This document shows positions 44,304 to 53,377 of a stretch of 64,000 nt of DNA, one piece after another (the stretch's first letter is position 1; every line of letters starts with the position of its first letter). The notes under the pieces are model-generated. The model saw only the letters and a list, made by a program, of their open reading frames with translations, was not told the origin of the DNA and did not search any database. This DNA comes from Acidimicrobiia bacterium (GTDB taxonomy: Bacteria > Actinomycetota > Acidimicrobiia > ATN3 > PSLF01), in NCBI GenBank assembly GCA_040289475.1, contig PSLF01000010.1:1-64000 (forward strand), in the 5' to 3' direction. A program made the translations under genes and the position numbers.

Positions 44304-45074
44304 TTACGACCGATTCTTGCGAGCCTTAGCGTACATGTCGAGGGCAGACGCAAGGTCGGTCTCGAGAACCCCAGGTTCTCCCACCACGGCCTCCAGCCAA
44401 GGTGGCCTAAGCATGCCACAGACTGATATTGGATACTCGAGCAAGGACGCGTTGGTGGCCAACCACACAAATGCAGCCGCATAGTCTGGAGGCCTAATGT
44501 CGCGAGCAAGCTCTACGAGAGCGAATGGATCGGGAGGAGCAATCGCTGCGGTGTCGGGCATCGTTATGTAGTAAGAACCTGGTTGGGGTGCACCTCCGAT
44601 CAAGCCGGGGCCGTCGAGGATTGCTGCGCCTGTCACTACGTCGGGACGAGCTCCCGCAGCTAGAAGGGCTATGTAACCCCCTAATCCTCTTCCCACGACA
44701 GTAGCCTCACCGAGAAATTCGAGTGCCGAGTTGGTATCGGCCAGCATTAGCTCGGCCGTGTAACCTCCCCCCTTTGGAACAGTAGACTCTCCATGTCCCG
44801 TGAAATCTAGCGCCCACACCGCTCCGCTCCAGCGGGAAAACTCGCCAGGTAACTTCTCGGGAGACTGCTCTCCCAAGCCATGCAAGAGAAGAAGTGGATG
44901 TGCTCTCTCGTCCCCACCGTCCTTGAGGCGGTGTAGAGCCAAGTCAACTTTGGAATGCCTTAGCTTTACAGTCTCTAGTCTCATACGCTCAATCAAGTCT
45001 GTCTCTACGACCCCACTCCCTACCCCGCTTGACGATGAGTCTCCAAAAGCGCTCTGCGAAGAGCGCAGGCTCAA
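44304..45074 (-). CDS. Alpha/beta-hydrolase-fold protein lacking the catalytic serine
   Basis: 256 residues with the alpha/beta hydrolase frame: LLLLHGLGEQS oxyanion loop and DFTGHGEST, then a nucleophile elbow reading GRGLGGY, where the catalytic Ser is replaced by Gly. No clear catalytic GH is seen near the C terminus either. It is probably not a hydrolase. The start overlaps the end of the next hydrolase gene upstream by 4 bases; an internal ATG before RLETVKLRHSK is another candidate start. It may bind rather than cleave a ligand or partner the active neighbour. Confidence 0.78.
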   Translation of the reverse strand: MSLRSSQSAFGDSSSSGVGSGVVETDLIERMRLETVKLRHSKVDLALHRLKDGGDERAHPLLLLHGLGEQSPEKLPGEFSRWSGAVWALDFTGHGESTVPKGGGYTAELMLADTNSALEFLGEATVVGRGLGGYIALLAAGARPDVVTGAAILDGPGLIGGAPQPGSYYITMPDTAAIAPPDPFALVELARDIRPPDYAAAFVWLATNASLLEYPISVCGMLRPPWLEAVVGEPGVLETDLASALDMYAKARKNRS

Positions 45075-46030
45075 CCATTCTCTAAAAACTCGAGCACGAG
45101 TTCCGCTACTTCCTTTGGCTTTTCTATGTGGACGAAGTGTCCCGCGTCTTCGAACACCTCCAACCTTGCACCTTCTGGTAAGAAAGGCTTTACCGTCTCA
45201 GGCGTGGTACCCCAACCCATCTGCTCCGGCTGAAGACCAAGAATACCTAGCAAGGGCGCGGACATAGATCTCAACCGGAAAAGAGCCCACTCGGGCTTCC
45301 AAGGACCTAGTCCGCCGAAGCGCAAAGACGGATCGATCTTCCATCTCCAGCCATCGGGGTGCTTCCTGGCGCCAATGGGAACTAGATATCGAAGCCACTC
45401 CAAAGAAAGCCTGGGGTTCATTCGACCTCTACGTCTTGCCAAATCGTCAATCGTTCCTGGCTTTCTGACTGCCTCGGCTGCTCGTGCCCGATGCTGTAAC
45501 CAGTCGCGCAGAGTCTCCCCAAGCATTCTTCGGCGCTCTCGTTCGGCAATGTCTGGGCTCGGGCGCCTCGATGGGAGCCCATCGATGTTGACTACTTTCT
45601 TTACCCTGTGCGGACACGCCTCCGCCAGATGCAGCATGAGTGCCCCTCCCTTCGAGTGCCCTATGACAGAGACGGGCTCACGGGAGACAGAGTCGATTAC
45701 ACGAAGAGCATCCCTAATATCGGCATCCCAACTGTAGAGGTGAGCGTGCTCCGAGTCCCCGTGACCGCGCTGATCCCAAGAGATCACGCGATAACCGGCG
45801 TCTGCGAGGAGTGGCGCGAATACATCGAAAGTTCCTGCAAAATCGAACCCCCCATGTACCAGAAAAACCGGTTCGCCTCTTTCGTCACCCCATTCGTAGA
45901 CAGCTATGCGAAGTCCGAAGGAGTCGATCGCTCGAAAACGGTCGGGTCGGCGCGCGCCCGGGTAAGTTATTACCTCGTCGATCCCTTCCTCTTCTAGAGC
46001 TTCGCTTGTCCCTTTATTCGCGTCGCTCAT
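45071..46030 (-). CDS. Alpha/beta hydrolase
   Basis: About 319-residue alpha/beta hydrolase with an intact triad: Ser in GHSKGGA, His in DAGHFVHIEKP and an Asp/Glu before it; oxyanion loop VHGGFDFAG and SWDQRGHGDS match the epoxide-hydrolase/haloalkane-like class. ATG at 46030 has GAGGT seven bases upstream and is preferred to 46054. Upstream partner of the serine-less paralogue; substrate unknown. Confidence 0.87.
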   Translation of the reverse strand: MSDANKGTSEALEEEGIDEVITYPGARRPDRFRAIDSFGLRIAVYEWGDERGEPVFLVHGGFDFAGTFDVFAPLLADAGYRVISWDQRGHGDSEHAHLYSWDADIRDALRVIDSVSREPVSVIGHSKGGALMLHLAEACPHRVKKVVNIDGLPSRRPSPDIAERERRRMLGETLRDWLQHRARAAEAVRKPGTIDDLARRRGRMNPRLSLEWLRYLVPIGARKHPDGWRWKIDPSLRFGGLGPWKPEWALFRLRSMSAPLLGILGLQPEQMGWGTTPETVKPFLPEGARLEVFEDAGHFVHIEKPKEVAELVLEFLENG

Positions 46031-46227
46031 CTCTAATACCTCGGATTCGCTCACTTAGTGGATCTGGGACTCGTTGGATTTGGAGGCCCGCTTAACTTGT
46101 GGGCCTCCTGCCAAGTGCATCACTGGCCGCGTGAATAGTTCGAACTCTGGATCATTTTGCGGCCTGAGCGCCCTGTATCGCTTCAACTCTTAGTCGCCCT
46201 GAGATCCCTCACGACCATCTGCTTTCC

Positions 46228-47394
46228 TCAGGACAAGCGCTCTATGATCATGGCCATACCTTGCCCACCGCCTACGCACATAGTCTCGAGACCCACTGTT
46301 TTGTCAAGGGTTTGGAGGTCGTTTATGAGAGTGCCCATGATTCTGGCTCCTGTCATTCCGAAGGGATGCCCGAGAGCAATAGCTCCACCGTGAGGATTGA
46401 GCTGATTTTCGATGTCTATTCCCAACTCGTCACAGACCGGAAGGACCTGTGCAGCAAAAGCCTCGTTAAGCTCGACTACGTCAATGTCGGTGATCTTCAT
46501 CCCAGTTTTGTCGAGGACATTCCTTACAGCCTCTATGGGACCCACACCCATAATCTCGGGAGCTATACCGGACACCGAAGAAGCAATGATTCTAGCTAGA
46601 GGCTGGATTCCCAAAGATCGGGCCCGCTCTTCTGACATAACGAGTACCGCGGCTGCCCCATCATTCAAGGGGCATGAGTTTCCGGCGGTCACCTTGCCAT
46701 CCGGCTTGAAAGCAGGCTTTAGCTCCGCCATCTTTTCGAGCGTCACGCCCCGCCTTGGCCCGTCGTCGGTGTCAACTACAGTCCCATCTTCTTTGGTATA
46801 GGGAACTATCTCCCTAGCAAAAAATCCGCTGTCTTGAGCTGCTACCGCTCGATCCTGGGAGAGTTTCCCAAACCAGTCCATTCTTTCGCGGCTAACGTTG
46901 TATTTTTCTGCGACGTTCTCGGCCGTCAGGCCCATGGGTATATAGACATGGTTTACAAAATCTGGTCTACTCTCATCGAGAAATCTCCTGTTGAAATCCT
47001 GAGCAGTGAATCCTTTGTTCATACAGCGCGTGATGCTTTCTACACCCCCGCAGACATAAGTGTCGCCCTCACCGGTCTTTATCGCATGAAAGGCCATGCG
47101 GATGGCTTGCAATGAAGAGGCGCAAAACCGATTGACGGTGGTTCCCGGAACGGAGTCAGGCAGTCCTGCGAGAAGAGCAGCGTTGCGTCCAATGTTGTAT
47201 CCCTGCTCGTGATGGGGCAGCCCGCAACCGACTATGACGTCGTCGACGTCGGCCTTGTCGACAGCAGGAACCTTCTCCATAAGCTTTTCAATCACGAACG
47301 CGAGAAGGTCGTCAGGGCGTACATCAATTAGCGACCCTTTGTTTGCCCTCCCTATCGCGGAACGCGCAGTTGCGACGATAACTGCCTCAGGCAT
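46228..47394 (-). CDS. Acetyl-CoA acetyltransferase (thiolase)
   Basis: Thiolase of 388 residues, acting in fatty-acid breakdown or acetoacetyl-CoA metabolism. The acylated Cys is in FCASSLQAI, the His in GGAIALGHPFGMTGAR and the second Cys in MCVGGGQGMAM. The frame is open to 47520, but ATG at 47394 follows AAGGAG and starts MPEAVIVATAR, the normal N terminus. It stands alone on the minus strand and is divergent from the ferritin-VIT gene. Confidence 0.94.
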   Translation of the reverse strand: MPEAVIVATARSAIGRANKGSLIDVRPDDLLAFVIEKLMEKVPAVDKADVDDVIVGCGLPHHEQGYNIGRNAALLAGLPDSVPGTTVNRFCASSLQAIRMAFHAIKTGEGDTYVCGGVESITRCMNKGFTAQDFNRRFLDESRPDFVNHVYIPMGLTAENVAEKYNVSRERMDWFGKLSQDRAVAAQDSGFFAREIVPYTKEDGTVVDTDDGPRRGVTLEKMAELKPAFKPDGKVTAGNSCPLNDGAAAVLVMSEERARSLGIQPLARIIASSVSGIAPEIMGVGPIEAVRNVLDKTGMKITDIDVVELNEAFAAQVLPVCDELGIDIENQLNPHGGAIALGHPFGMTGARIMGTLINDLQTLDKTVGLETMCVGGGQGMAMIIERLS

Positions 47395-47684
47395 CACTTG
47401 CTCCTTGTCTCGCTTGACTGTGCTAGGCGAACGGAGAACTATCAGCACCTCTCGCCTATCTGATTGCCGTTCGAAGTCTACATACCCGAGGTTACGATTG
47501 CCGAACCGCTCCCCGCACACGCCGAGCCAAAAACGCGATGCACCCGAGTGCTCCGAAAAAGTTCATTCCCCGGCAAACAACTCCACTAGGGGAGGCGCGC
47601 TCACCCAACAGACCCGGTTTGTTTTTGTGTTTTCCAATTAGCTCAGCGGAAGTCCTGGGCGCAAAAATAAGTAAGCTCTCTGAG

Positions 47685-48869
47685 ATGAAAAAGTTACTAC
47701 CCGATATTCGTCGATACCTCGACAACCTACAAGAAGAGACCGACGCTGCCGCCTTGTACGAGGCAATGGCTGACGCCGAGCGCAACCCCAAGCTCAAGCG
47801 GATCTATCGGGAACTTTCAGACACCGAGCGTCGGCATGCACAGTTCTGGGTGGCAAGGATCGAAAGCGCCGGCGAGTCAGCTCCCGAAGTCAAAGTGGGA
47901 TGGCGTGCACGCATCCTTTGCTGGCTCGCTCGGCGATTTGGGCCTAATGTCATACTCCCAACGATGGCCCAGCGGGAGTATGCCGGACGATTCCGCTACG
48001 ACACTCAACCCGAAACCGAAAACACCTCGCTGAGGACCGATGAGAGGTCCCACGCTGCGCTTCTTTCCAAGCTGCGAACTGGAGACGAAGCAACCGCCGC
48101 AGAAGACCGTCTGAACCTCGCCAATAGCATAACCCATGTAGAAGGCCCGCCTGGGCCTGCAATCGCTCGCCTCGAAGGAAGGCACCGAACGGTTCAGGGC
48201 AATACCCTCCGAGCCGCAGTACTCGGAGCCAACGACGGCCTCGTTTCTAATCTGAGCTTGGTGATGGGAGTGGCGGGGGCAGAGTTCTCCCGCGGCGGAA
48301 TAGTCATAGCGGGAATCGCAGGGTTACTCGCAGGATCGATTTCTATGGCTTTAGGCGAGTGGCTCTCGGTCAGGAGCTCGCAAGAACTTTACGAACACGA
48401 GATGGAGATAGAGGCCGAAGAGCTTGAGGCAAACCCAGAGGCAGAGGTAGAGGAGCTCAAGCTAATCTTCGAAGCAAAAGGTGTGGATGCACCACAGGCT
48501 TCTCAACTCGCAAACGAATTGGTAAAAGACAAAGAAAAGGCCCTCGAAACGATGGCCCGTGAGGAACTCGGGATCGACCCGGAGGAGATGGGCGGATCTC
48601 CGATGGCTGCGGCTTCAGCCTCGTTCATTCTATTCGCGGTGGGTGCAATAATTCCGCCTTCACCCTTCTTTTTCTTCGGAGGATGGGTTGGCATTGTCTC
48701 GAGTCTAATATTGAGCGGTCTCGGACTATTCGGACTGGGAGCAGCCACAACTCTTATGACTGGGAAGCCCGTACTATTTGCAGGGACAAGGAGCCTAATA
48801 ATAGGAATGCTCGCAGCTGCGGTTACTTTTGGCATCGGCAGGCTTCTGGGTGTGTCTTTAGGGGGATGA
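47685..48869 (+). CDS. Ferritin-like domain fused to VIT1/CCC1 membrane domain (MbfA-like)
   Basis: About 394-residue protein with an N-terminal four-helix ferritin-like domain (EETDAAALYEAMADAE and DTERRHAQFW, giving the ExxH di-iron pattern) and a C-terminal VIT1/CCC1 domain (NDGLVSNLSLVMGVAGAEF and several membrane helices). This is the layout of MbfA iron exporters, which move ferrous iron out of the cell. The frame is open to 47538; ATG at 47685 begins the conserved part but has a weak ribosome-binding site. Regulation by iron is expected from the family, but I see no operator. Confidence 0.88.
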   Translation: MKKLLPDIRRYLDNLQEETDAAALYEAMADAERNPKLKRIYRELSDTERRHAQFWVARIESAGESAPEVKVGWRARILCWLARRFGPNVILPTMAQREYAGRFRYDTQPETENTSLRTDERSHAALLSKLRTGDEATAAEDRLNLANSITHVEGPPGPAIARLEGRHRTVQGNTLRAAVLGANDGLVSNLSLVMGVAGAEFSRGGIVIAGIAGLLAGSISMALGEWLSVRSSQELYEHEMEIEAEELEANPEAEVEELKLIFEAKGVDAPQASQLANELVKDKEKALETMAREELGIDPEEMGGSPMAAASASFILFAVGAIIPPSPFFFFGGWVGIVSSLILSGLGLFGLGAATTLMTGKPVLFAGTRSLIIGMLAAAVTFGIGRLLGVSLGG

Positions 48870-48880
48870 AACCATCCCTG
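48862..48880 (+). terminator. Hairpin at the end of the ferritin-VIT gene
   Basis: GGGATG-AAAC-CATCCC stem loop with an added G-T pair, overlapping the stop codon, followed by a moderately T-rich stretch. A plausible weak terminator between the gene and the convergent ligase gene; not a textbook T-tract. Confidence 0.4.
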
Positions 48881-49052
48881 TGCTTGTTAGTCATGATCTT
48901 GTTTGGCAACAACGACACCAGTACTGCTAAGTCTGGTCATTTGACTTGGTTGATCTCGGCTTAGGACAAGCGAGGGAATATGTTAGCTCCCCCAGATTTC
49001 GGGCGGTTTGGTGCATAAAAGGGTCATGGTCTTCGAGCGTTCTGTTCACACG

Positions 49053-50168
49053 CTAGGCAAGCTTGGAAGCTATGGAGCTGGCCACCCTTAACAGACTTCC
49101 CTCGGCACCGGTAGCATCGAAAGTTCTGGGTGGTGCCTGAACAGCTTCTTCTAGCATCTGCTCCAAAAGCTCGGCAGGCTCTATGCGAGGATCGACCCAC
49201 AAGTACACCGATAGTGCCCCCGGAATGGTGTTAATCTCGTTTAGGTACACTTCTTCTCCGTCGCTGAGAAAATCGATGCGAGCGACGGACCGCACCGCTG
49301 CGATGTTTGCGATCTCTGTCGCGAACCGCCGTATGGTCTCTTCAATCTCAGAGTTCAACTTCGCAGGGACCTCGCGTGCCATTCCCTCCAAACCCTCTCT
49401 GCGCATGTACTTTTGTTCGTAATCCAGGACTGCTCTTTGAGAATCCTCCCTAAGTGGCCTTTCTATTGCCGAAAGTTCCAGGCGAGGCCAAGTCTTGACA
49501 GCGATATTCAGATCGAAGAGATCCTCTCGGTAGGGCTCAACAACAAAACCCCCTCTAAGGTGTACAGAATTCTTGGCGACGCTCTCTAGAGTGGCACGGT
49601 CGGCAACCACTTCTATGCCGATAGACGATCCTCCGAATCTCGGTTTGAGAATGTAAGGCGGATCGAAAGAAATCTTTGTTAGTCGAAGGGCAGAGCCGGC
49701 CACTCGATCTAACACGGGCATTCCGGCGTCACGAGCCATGCAGTAAAAGAGGTACTTGTCCATCCCTACGAATGCACCTACATACGATGGGCCGGTGTAA
49801 GGAATACCGCAAAGGTCCAGGGCCGCTTGTAGGGTGCCGTCCTCTCCTGGTCCCCCATGGCAAGCGTTGAGCACAACGTCGAGCTCAAGTCTCTTGATGC
49901 GCCTTGCCAATAGTCCCTCTTGGTAGAAGAAGCCACCGTTGGAATTCACCACAAAACGAAGTGGCCTGTGTCCTTTCGGTGGTCCCTCTAGATAGTCGCG
50001 GGCTTCGAGTTCAGGTGGGGTCTCGAAAAACTCGCCCGCTTTGGACCAGTAGATACACGTGACTGAATGTCCCGCGTTTTGGAGAATCCTACTAGCCTGA
50101 AGCCCCGTGAGGATACTCACGTCGTGCTCCGGAGACGGTCCCCCGAAAATCACACATACCTTCATCAC
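49053..50168 (-). CDS. D-alanine--D-alanine ligase-like ATP-grasp protein
   Basis: 371-residue ATP-grasp ligase of the Ddl family. Motifs: GGPSPEHDVSILTG, HGGPGEDGTLQAAL, KPRFGGSSIGIEVV, DYEQKYMR and NEINTIPGALSVYLW. Most residues of Ddl are kept, but the end of the last motif (NTIPGALSVYLW) departs from the usual NTMPG-T-S. It is last in a minus-strand series with a membrane Mur ligase and an alpha/beta hydrolase. It could be the housekeeping Ddl or a paralogue making a different dipeptide. Confidence 0.87.
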   Translation of the reverse strand: MMKVCVIFGGPSPEHDVSILTGLQASRILQNAGHSVTCIYWSKAGEFFETPPELEARDYLEGPPKGHRPLRFVVNSNGGFFYQEGLLARRIKRLELDVVLNACHGGPGEDGTLQAALDLCGIPYTGPSYVGAFVGMDKYLFYCMARDAGMPVLDRVAGSALRLTKISFDPPYILKPRFGGSSIGIEVVADRATLESVAKNSVHLRGGFVVEPYREDLFDLNIAVKTWPRLELSAIERPLREDSQRAVLDYEQKYMRREGLEGMAREVPAKLNSEIEETIRRFATEIANIAAVRSVARIDFLSDGEEVYLNEINTIPGALSVYLWVDPRIEPAELLEQMLEEAVQAPPRTFDATGAEGSLLRVASSIASKLA

Positions 50169-50270
50169 GCACCAGCCCTACGTTCTTCTCGTCAGCGCTC
50201 GGGTAGTCACCGATAAGTTGCTGGATAGATTAGTTCGTGCTGTAGAAGGCCTGAACAACCAGCCTCAACC

Positions 50271-51833
50271 TCAGGGGTAGTGATCGGGTAGGTCGTTTTC
50301 GTAGAGTACGACGTCACCACCTTTTAAGTTGTCTCTGACCCAGGCTACTGCCTCGTCTCTCGTATCGAAGATCCTAGCCTCGCGTCCGGCGGCCCGAGCA
50401 CCTTCCAGTAATGCTTTTCTATTGGTGAATCCAACGATGACAAGTTCGAAACCCTTCTCGCACACCTCGCTGGCAAACTTCAAATTCTCTTCAAACTGGA
50501 TGTCGCCCAGCTCGACCATCCCGGGAGTGACCACTACTACCCTAGATCCCTCCGTCCTAAGTGATTCCAGTAGCTTCAAAGATTCTCTTACACCTGCTGG
50601 GTTCGAATTGAAGGTATTGTCCACCACGAGGGTACCCTTCTGCGAGCGCTCTACAGCCCGGCGATGCTCCACAGCAGGGAGTGTATCTAGGCGCCTGGAA
50701 ATCTCCTCTGGCTTGCAGCCTGCAGCCAAAGCAAGCTCCACGGCTGCTGCTACGTTGTAGGCAATGTGCCTGGAAGCATCGAAACTCCCCAGAAGCGTGC
50801 CCTTGTGAAATATCCTGCCTTTCTCGCCGGAGACATCGACAAATACGTCCGCAGCTGGATCTTTGCAGGAATACCACAAGACCCGAGGTACTTCTCGGTC
50901 CTGTTCCCCGCTCGTGTGCTCTTTTACTTTGGCTGCAACAAGAGGATCATCGGCGTTTGCCACAACAACTTTTGCGCCTCGCAGAATCTCTGCTTTCGCC
51001 GAAGCTATCGCCTCGATGCTCCCGAAGCGCTCTAGGTGAACGGGCCCCACTGCCAAAAAACCTACGATTTTCGGCTCAAGCCAACTGCACAAATCCGCTA
51101 TCTCACCCGGCCCATAAGTCCCTAACTCTACGACGAAAACCTCAGTAGAGTGAGGCATCGACTCGTTTATTGCTCGAGCTATCCCTAAGCGATTATTGAA
51201 GCTCGCGGGAGTAGCGAAGACCCTTCTGAATCCAGATAGCAGGTGCTCGGTGTAACGCTTAGTTGTGGTCTTTCCGTAGGATCCAGTCAAAGCAACAACA
51301 AGAGGCATTACTCTGTCTAGTTTTTGGCGTGATGCTTTTATAAATTTGTCGGAGAGTAACCTCTCGACAGGGGCGGTTATAGCCAAGCCAAGATCCACGA
51401 CGGCCGGTGCTGTGAGCCCAGAAAAAACAAAAATCGTGTAGCCAATCCGCCCTCCGAGATAACCGGCGACGCCCGCCACACCATAGAACGCCGCGACTAT
51501 CCCGGCGAGCCTCCGCATCCGCGGAGTCCATGCAAGCTTGGAAGTTCTTCCTCTGAGCGTCAGCCCGGCAGGTAAGAAAACGAGGAACCACGTTGCCCCC
51601 GTCCCCCAAAACGGATGCACAAATGACAGGCTTGCTAGGACGAGGTACGAGAGAAGTAGCAACAAGTTGCCAGAGTGAAACGTCCACCACCTAACAGCGA
51701 ACTCTGCTACAGAACCTGGGATGTAGTGTTCGCGCTGAGCAACCCTCAGCCAGCGAACAGTCGACACAAGGATCCCGGCGTAGGTTATGGCGATTACGAT
51801 TAGGTACTCAGCGCTGCGTTCTCGGAGACTCAA
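50271..51833 (-). CDS. Membrane-anchored Mur ligase (MurF-like)
   Basis: About 520-residue Mur ligase with an N-terminal membrane region (three to four hydrophobic segments up to about residue 150), then the ligase: P-loop TGSYGKTTTKRY, FNNRLGIARAINE, HRRAVERSQKGTLVVDNTFNSNPAG and a C-terminal YENDLPDHYP. The membrane part is not found in standard MurF. The frame is open to 51881, overlapping the hydrolase gene by 74 bases; TTG at 51833 after GAGGAA gives a smaller overlap and is preferred. Likely adds a dipeptide to a cell-wall-like precursor. Confidence 0.83.
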   Translation of the reverse strand: MSLRERSAEYLIVIAITYAGILVSTVRWLRVAQREHYIPGSVAEFAVRWWTFHSGNLLLLLSYLVLASLSFVHPFWGTGATWFLVFLPAGLTLRGRTSKLAWTPRMRRLAGIVAAFYGVAGVAGYLGGRIGYTIFVFSGLTAPAVVDLGLAITAPVERLLSDKFIKASRQKLDRVMPLVVALTGSYGKTTTKRYTEHLLSGFRRVFATPASFNNRLGIARAINESMPHSTEVFVVELGTYGPGEIADLCSWLEPKIVGFLAVGPVHLERFGSIEAIASAKAEILRGAKVVVANADDPLVAAKVKEHTSGEQDREVPRVLWYSCKDPAADVFVDVSGEKGRIFHKGTLLGSFDASRHIAYNVAAAVELALAAGCKPEEISRRLDTLPAVEHRRAVERSQKGTLVVDNTFNSNPAGVRESLKLLESLRTEGSRVVVVTPGMVELGDIQFEENLKFASEVCEKGFELVIVGFTNRKALLEGARAAGREARIFDTRDEAVAWVRDNLKGGDVVLYENDLPDHYP

Positions 51834-52566
51834 TCCGTTCCTCAGCTTCTTCGATTGCCTCGCGGAACTCGTGTCGCTCAAGGACTGAATAGTGGTCCGC
51901 TCCCTCGAGCACCATAAGTGCGGCCGAGGAAAGAATCGCCCGAGCTCGGCTCGCTATCTCTATCGGCACGACTGTGTCCTCGGAGCCCCATACAAGAGTG
52001 ACATGACAGCGAATTTGCTCCAACACCGTGCCGTACTCCTCGTTTACAACTCGAACTAACACGTCGCGCATCACGCCATTGGACGATCGATAATCTGCGG
52101 ATCCATACCTTCGCCTTGCCCGGTCTAGCCGCTCTTCCGAGACGAGACCCAACCTCGCCAGTTTTTTTACGAAACGATATCCAACAGGTGATCTGGGAGC
52201 GTCTCCCAAGCGAAGAAGCGGTGTTCCTGTAAGCACCAACGATGAAACTAGATCCGGGTGGAGCTGTGCGAGCCTCACCGCAATCCGTCCACCAAAAGAG
52301 TGACCCACAACCGCAAAACGCTCACCCATGCTGGAAAGTGTCTCGGCTAGGAATGCGGCATACTCCGCACTTCCCCATGCATCACTTGGTGGCGGACTCG
52401 CCCCAAAGCCCGGAAGATCGACTGCAAGCGCCGCCATACCTGAAAACGCCAGATTGAAGTCCTTGTGACTCCGGCCCCATCCATGCAAGCCGATGATTTT
52501 CGGAGGCCTATCCCCGTAGAAAGCCCCGAACAATTGTCCTCGGTCAAGCTGGGATAAGGGGGGCAC
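51808..52566 (-). CDS. Alpha/beta hydrolase of the Mur ligase operon
   Basis: 252-residue alpha/beta hydrolase with triad residues: Ser in GHSFGGRIA, Asp in WGSEDTVVP and His in GADHYSVLERH. GTG start follows GGAGGG by 9 bases. It overlaps the start of the membrane Mur ligase gene and is therefore likely in one operon with it and the Ddl-like gene. Substrate unknown; an ester or amide in the cell envelope is possible. Confidence 0.86.
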   Translation of the reverse strand: MPPLSQLDRGQLFGAFYGDRPPKIIGLHGWGRSHKDFNLAFSGMAALAVDLPGFGASPPPSDAWGSAEYAAFLAETLSSMGERFAVVGHSFGGRIAVRLAQLHPDLVSSLVLTGTPLLRLGDAPRSPVGYRFVKKLARLGLVSEERLDRARRRYGSADYRSSNGVMRDVLVRVVNEEYGTVLEQIRCHVTLVWGSEDTVVPIEIASRARAILSSAALMVLEGADHYSVLERHEFREAIEEAEERIESPRTQR

Positions 52567-52582
52567 GCTTTAAGTCCCTCCA

Positions 52583-53065
52583 TTAGCTGCTGTTTTCAGG
52601 ATCGCTATCACTGCCCCTAGCAGCTAACACTTCCAAGGCTCGGTCCGCGTGGACGTTCATTGAAAACTCGTTGTGCACTACTTCCAAAATCTCTCCGCCC
52701 TTATCGATCACAAAAGTTGTGCGCTTTGCAATAGGAAGCAGGTTCCGCTTTACGCCGTAGAGCTTGCACACCGTCCCGTCGGGATCCGCTAGCAGAGTGT
52801 AGGAAAGGCCGTGTTCTGAAGCGAACTCGCTTTGTTTATCGACGTTGTCGGTGCTGACCCCGAAAATCCTTGCACCGACCTTTTCGAACTCCGATCTCAG
52901 ATCCCTGAAGTGACATGCTTCGGCAGTACACCCAGGAGTAAACGCCTTTGGATAGAAGAACAGCACAACGGGACTGTTTGCCCATACTTCGGAGAGTTGA
53001 ATTTTTTCTCCGGTATGTGTCAGGGCCTCAAAATCCGGAGCCCTATCTCCAGGTTGTAGCGCCAT
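52583..53065 (-). CDS. Peroxiredoxin, BCP/PrxQ type
   Basis: 160-residue thiol peroxidase that reduces peroxides. The peroxidatic Cys lies in FTPGCTAEAC and a second Cys five residues later is the usual resolving Cys of the PrxQ type. ATG at 53065 follows GGAGGT by 7 bases; the frame extends to 53110 without family similarity. It lies 16 bases upstream of the hydrolase gene and may be co-transcribed with it. Confidence 0.93.
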   Translation of the reverse strand: MALQPGDRAPDFEALTHTGEKIQLSEVWANSPVVLFFYPKAFTPGCTAEACHFRDLRSEFEKVGARIFGVSTDNVDKQSEFASEHGLSYTLLADPDGTVCKLYGVKRNLLPIAKRTTFVIDKGGEILEVVHNEFSMNVHADRALEVLAARGSDSDPENSS

Positions 53066-53290
53066 TGTCGACACCTCCAAGAGATCTACATCTAAGCAAA
53101 GCACCATCACTTTGCTGAAAACTGCCGCTGCAAAACTCTAGCCGACCCCTACCGTGGCCTTCACGCAGCCATACATCGCTATTCAGCTCCTGTTAAGTAG
53201 CGTGGCCCCTACCTATGCGCTACCAGAACCAGTGCGACGGAAGCTAGCTAGGAGTGCGTCTACGATGAGAAGATACACTCCAGATTCGCA

Positions 53291-53315
53291 TAGCACGGTG
53301 CTCTTACCCGTGCTA
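53291..53315. promoter_or_regulatory. Inverted repeat upstream of the carboxylesterase gene
   Basis: Perfect 8-base arms TAGCACGG / CCGTGCTA with a 9-base loop, 63 bases before the esterase start. It could be an operator, a leader hairpin or an attenuator. The rest of the 312-base gap between the peroxiredoxin and the esterase holds no gene I can support. Confidence 0.45.
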
Positions 53316-53377
53316 GACAAGCTAGATAAGTACAAAACGAGCAAGCTATTGGAGTCCATCTACTCAAGAGGCTGATT

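Noticed and set aside
53154-53375. 73-codon open frame upstream of the esterase
   Set aside because: No family similarity, contains the inverted repeat, no convincing ribosome-binding site; probably leader.
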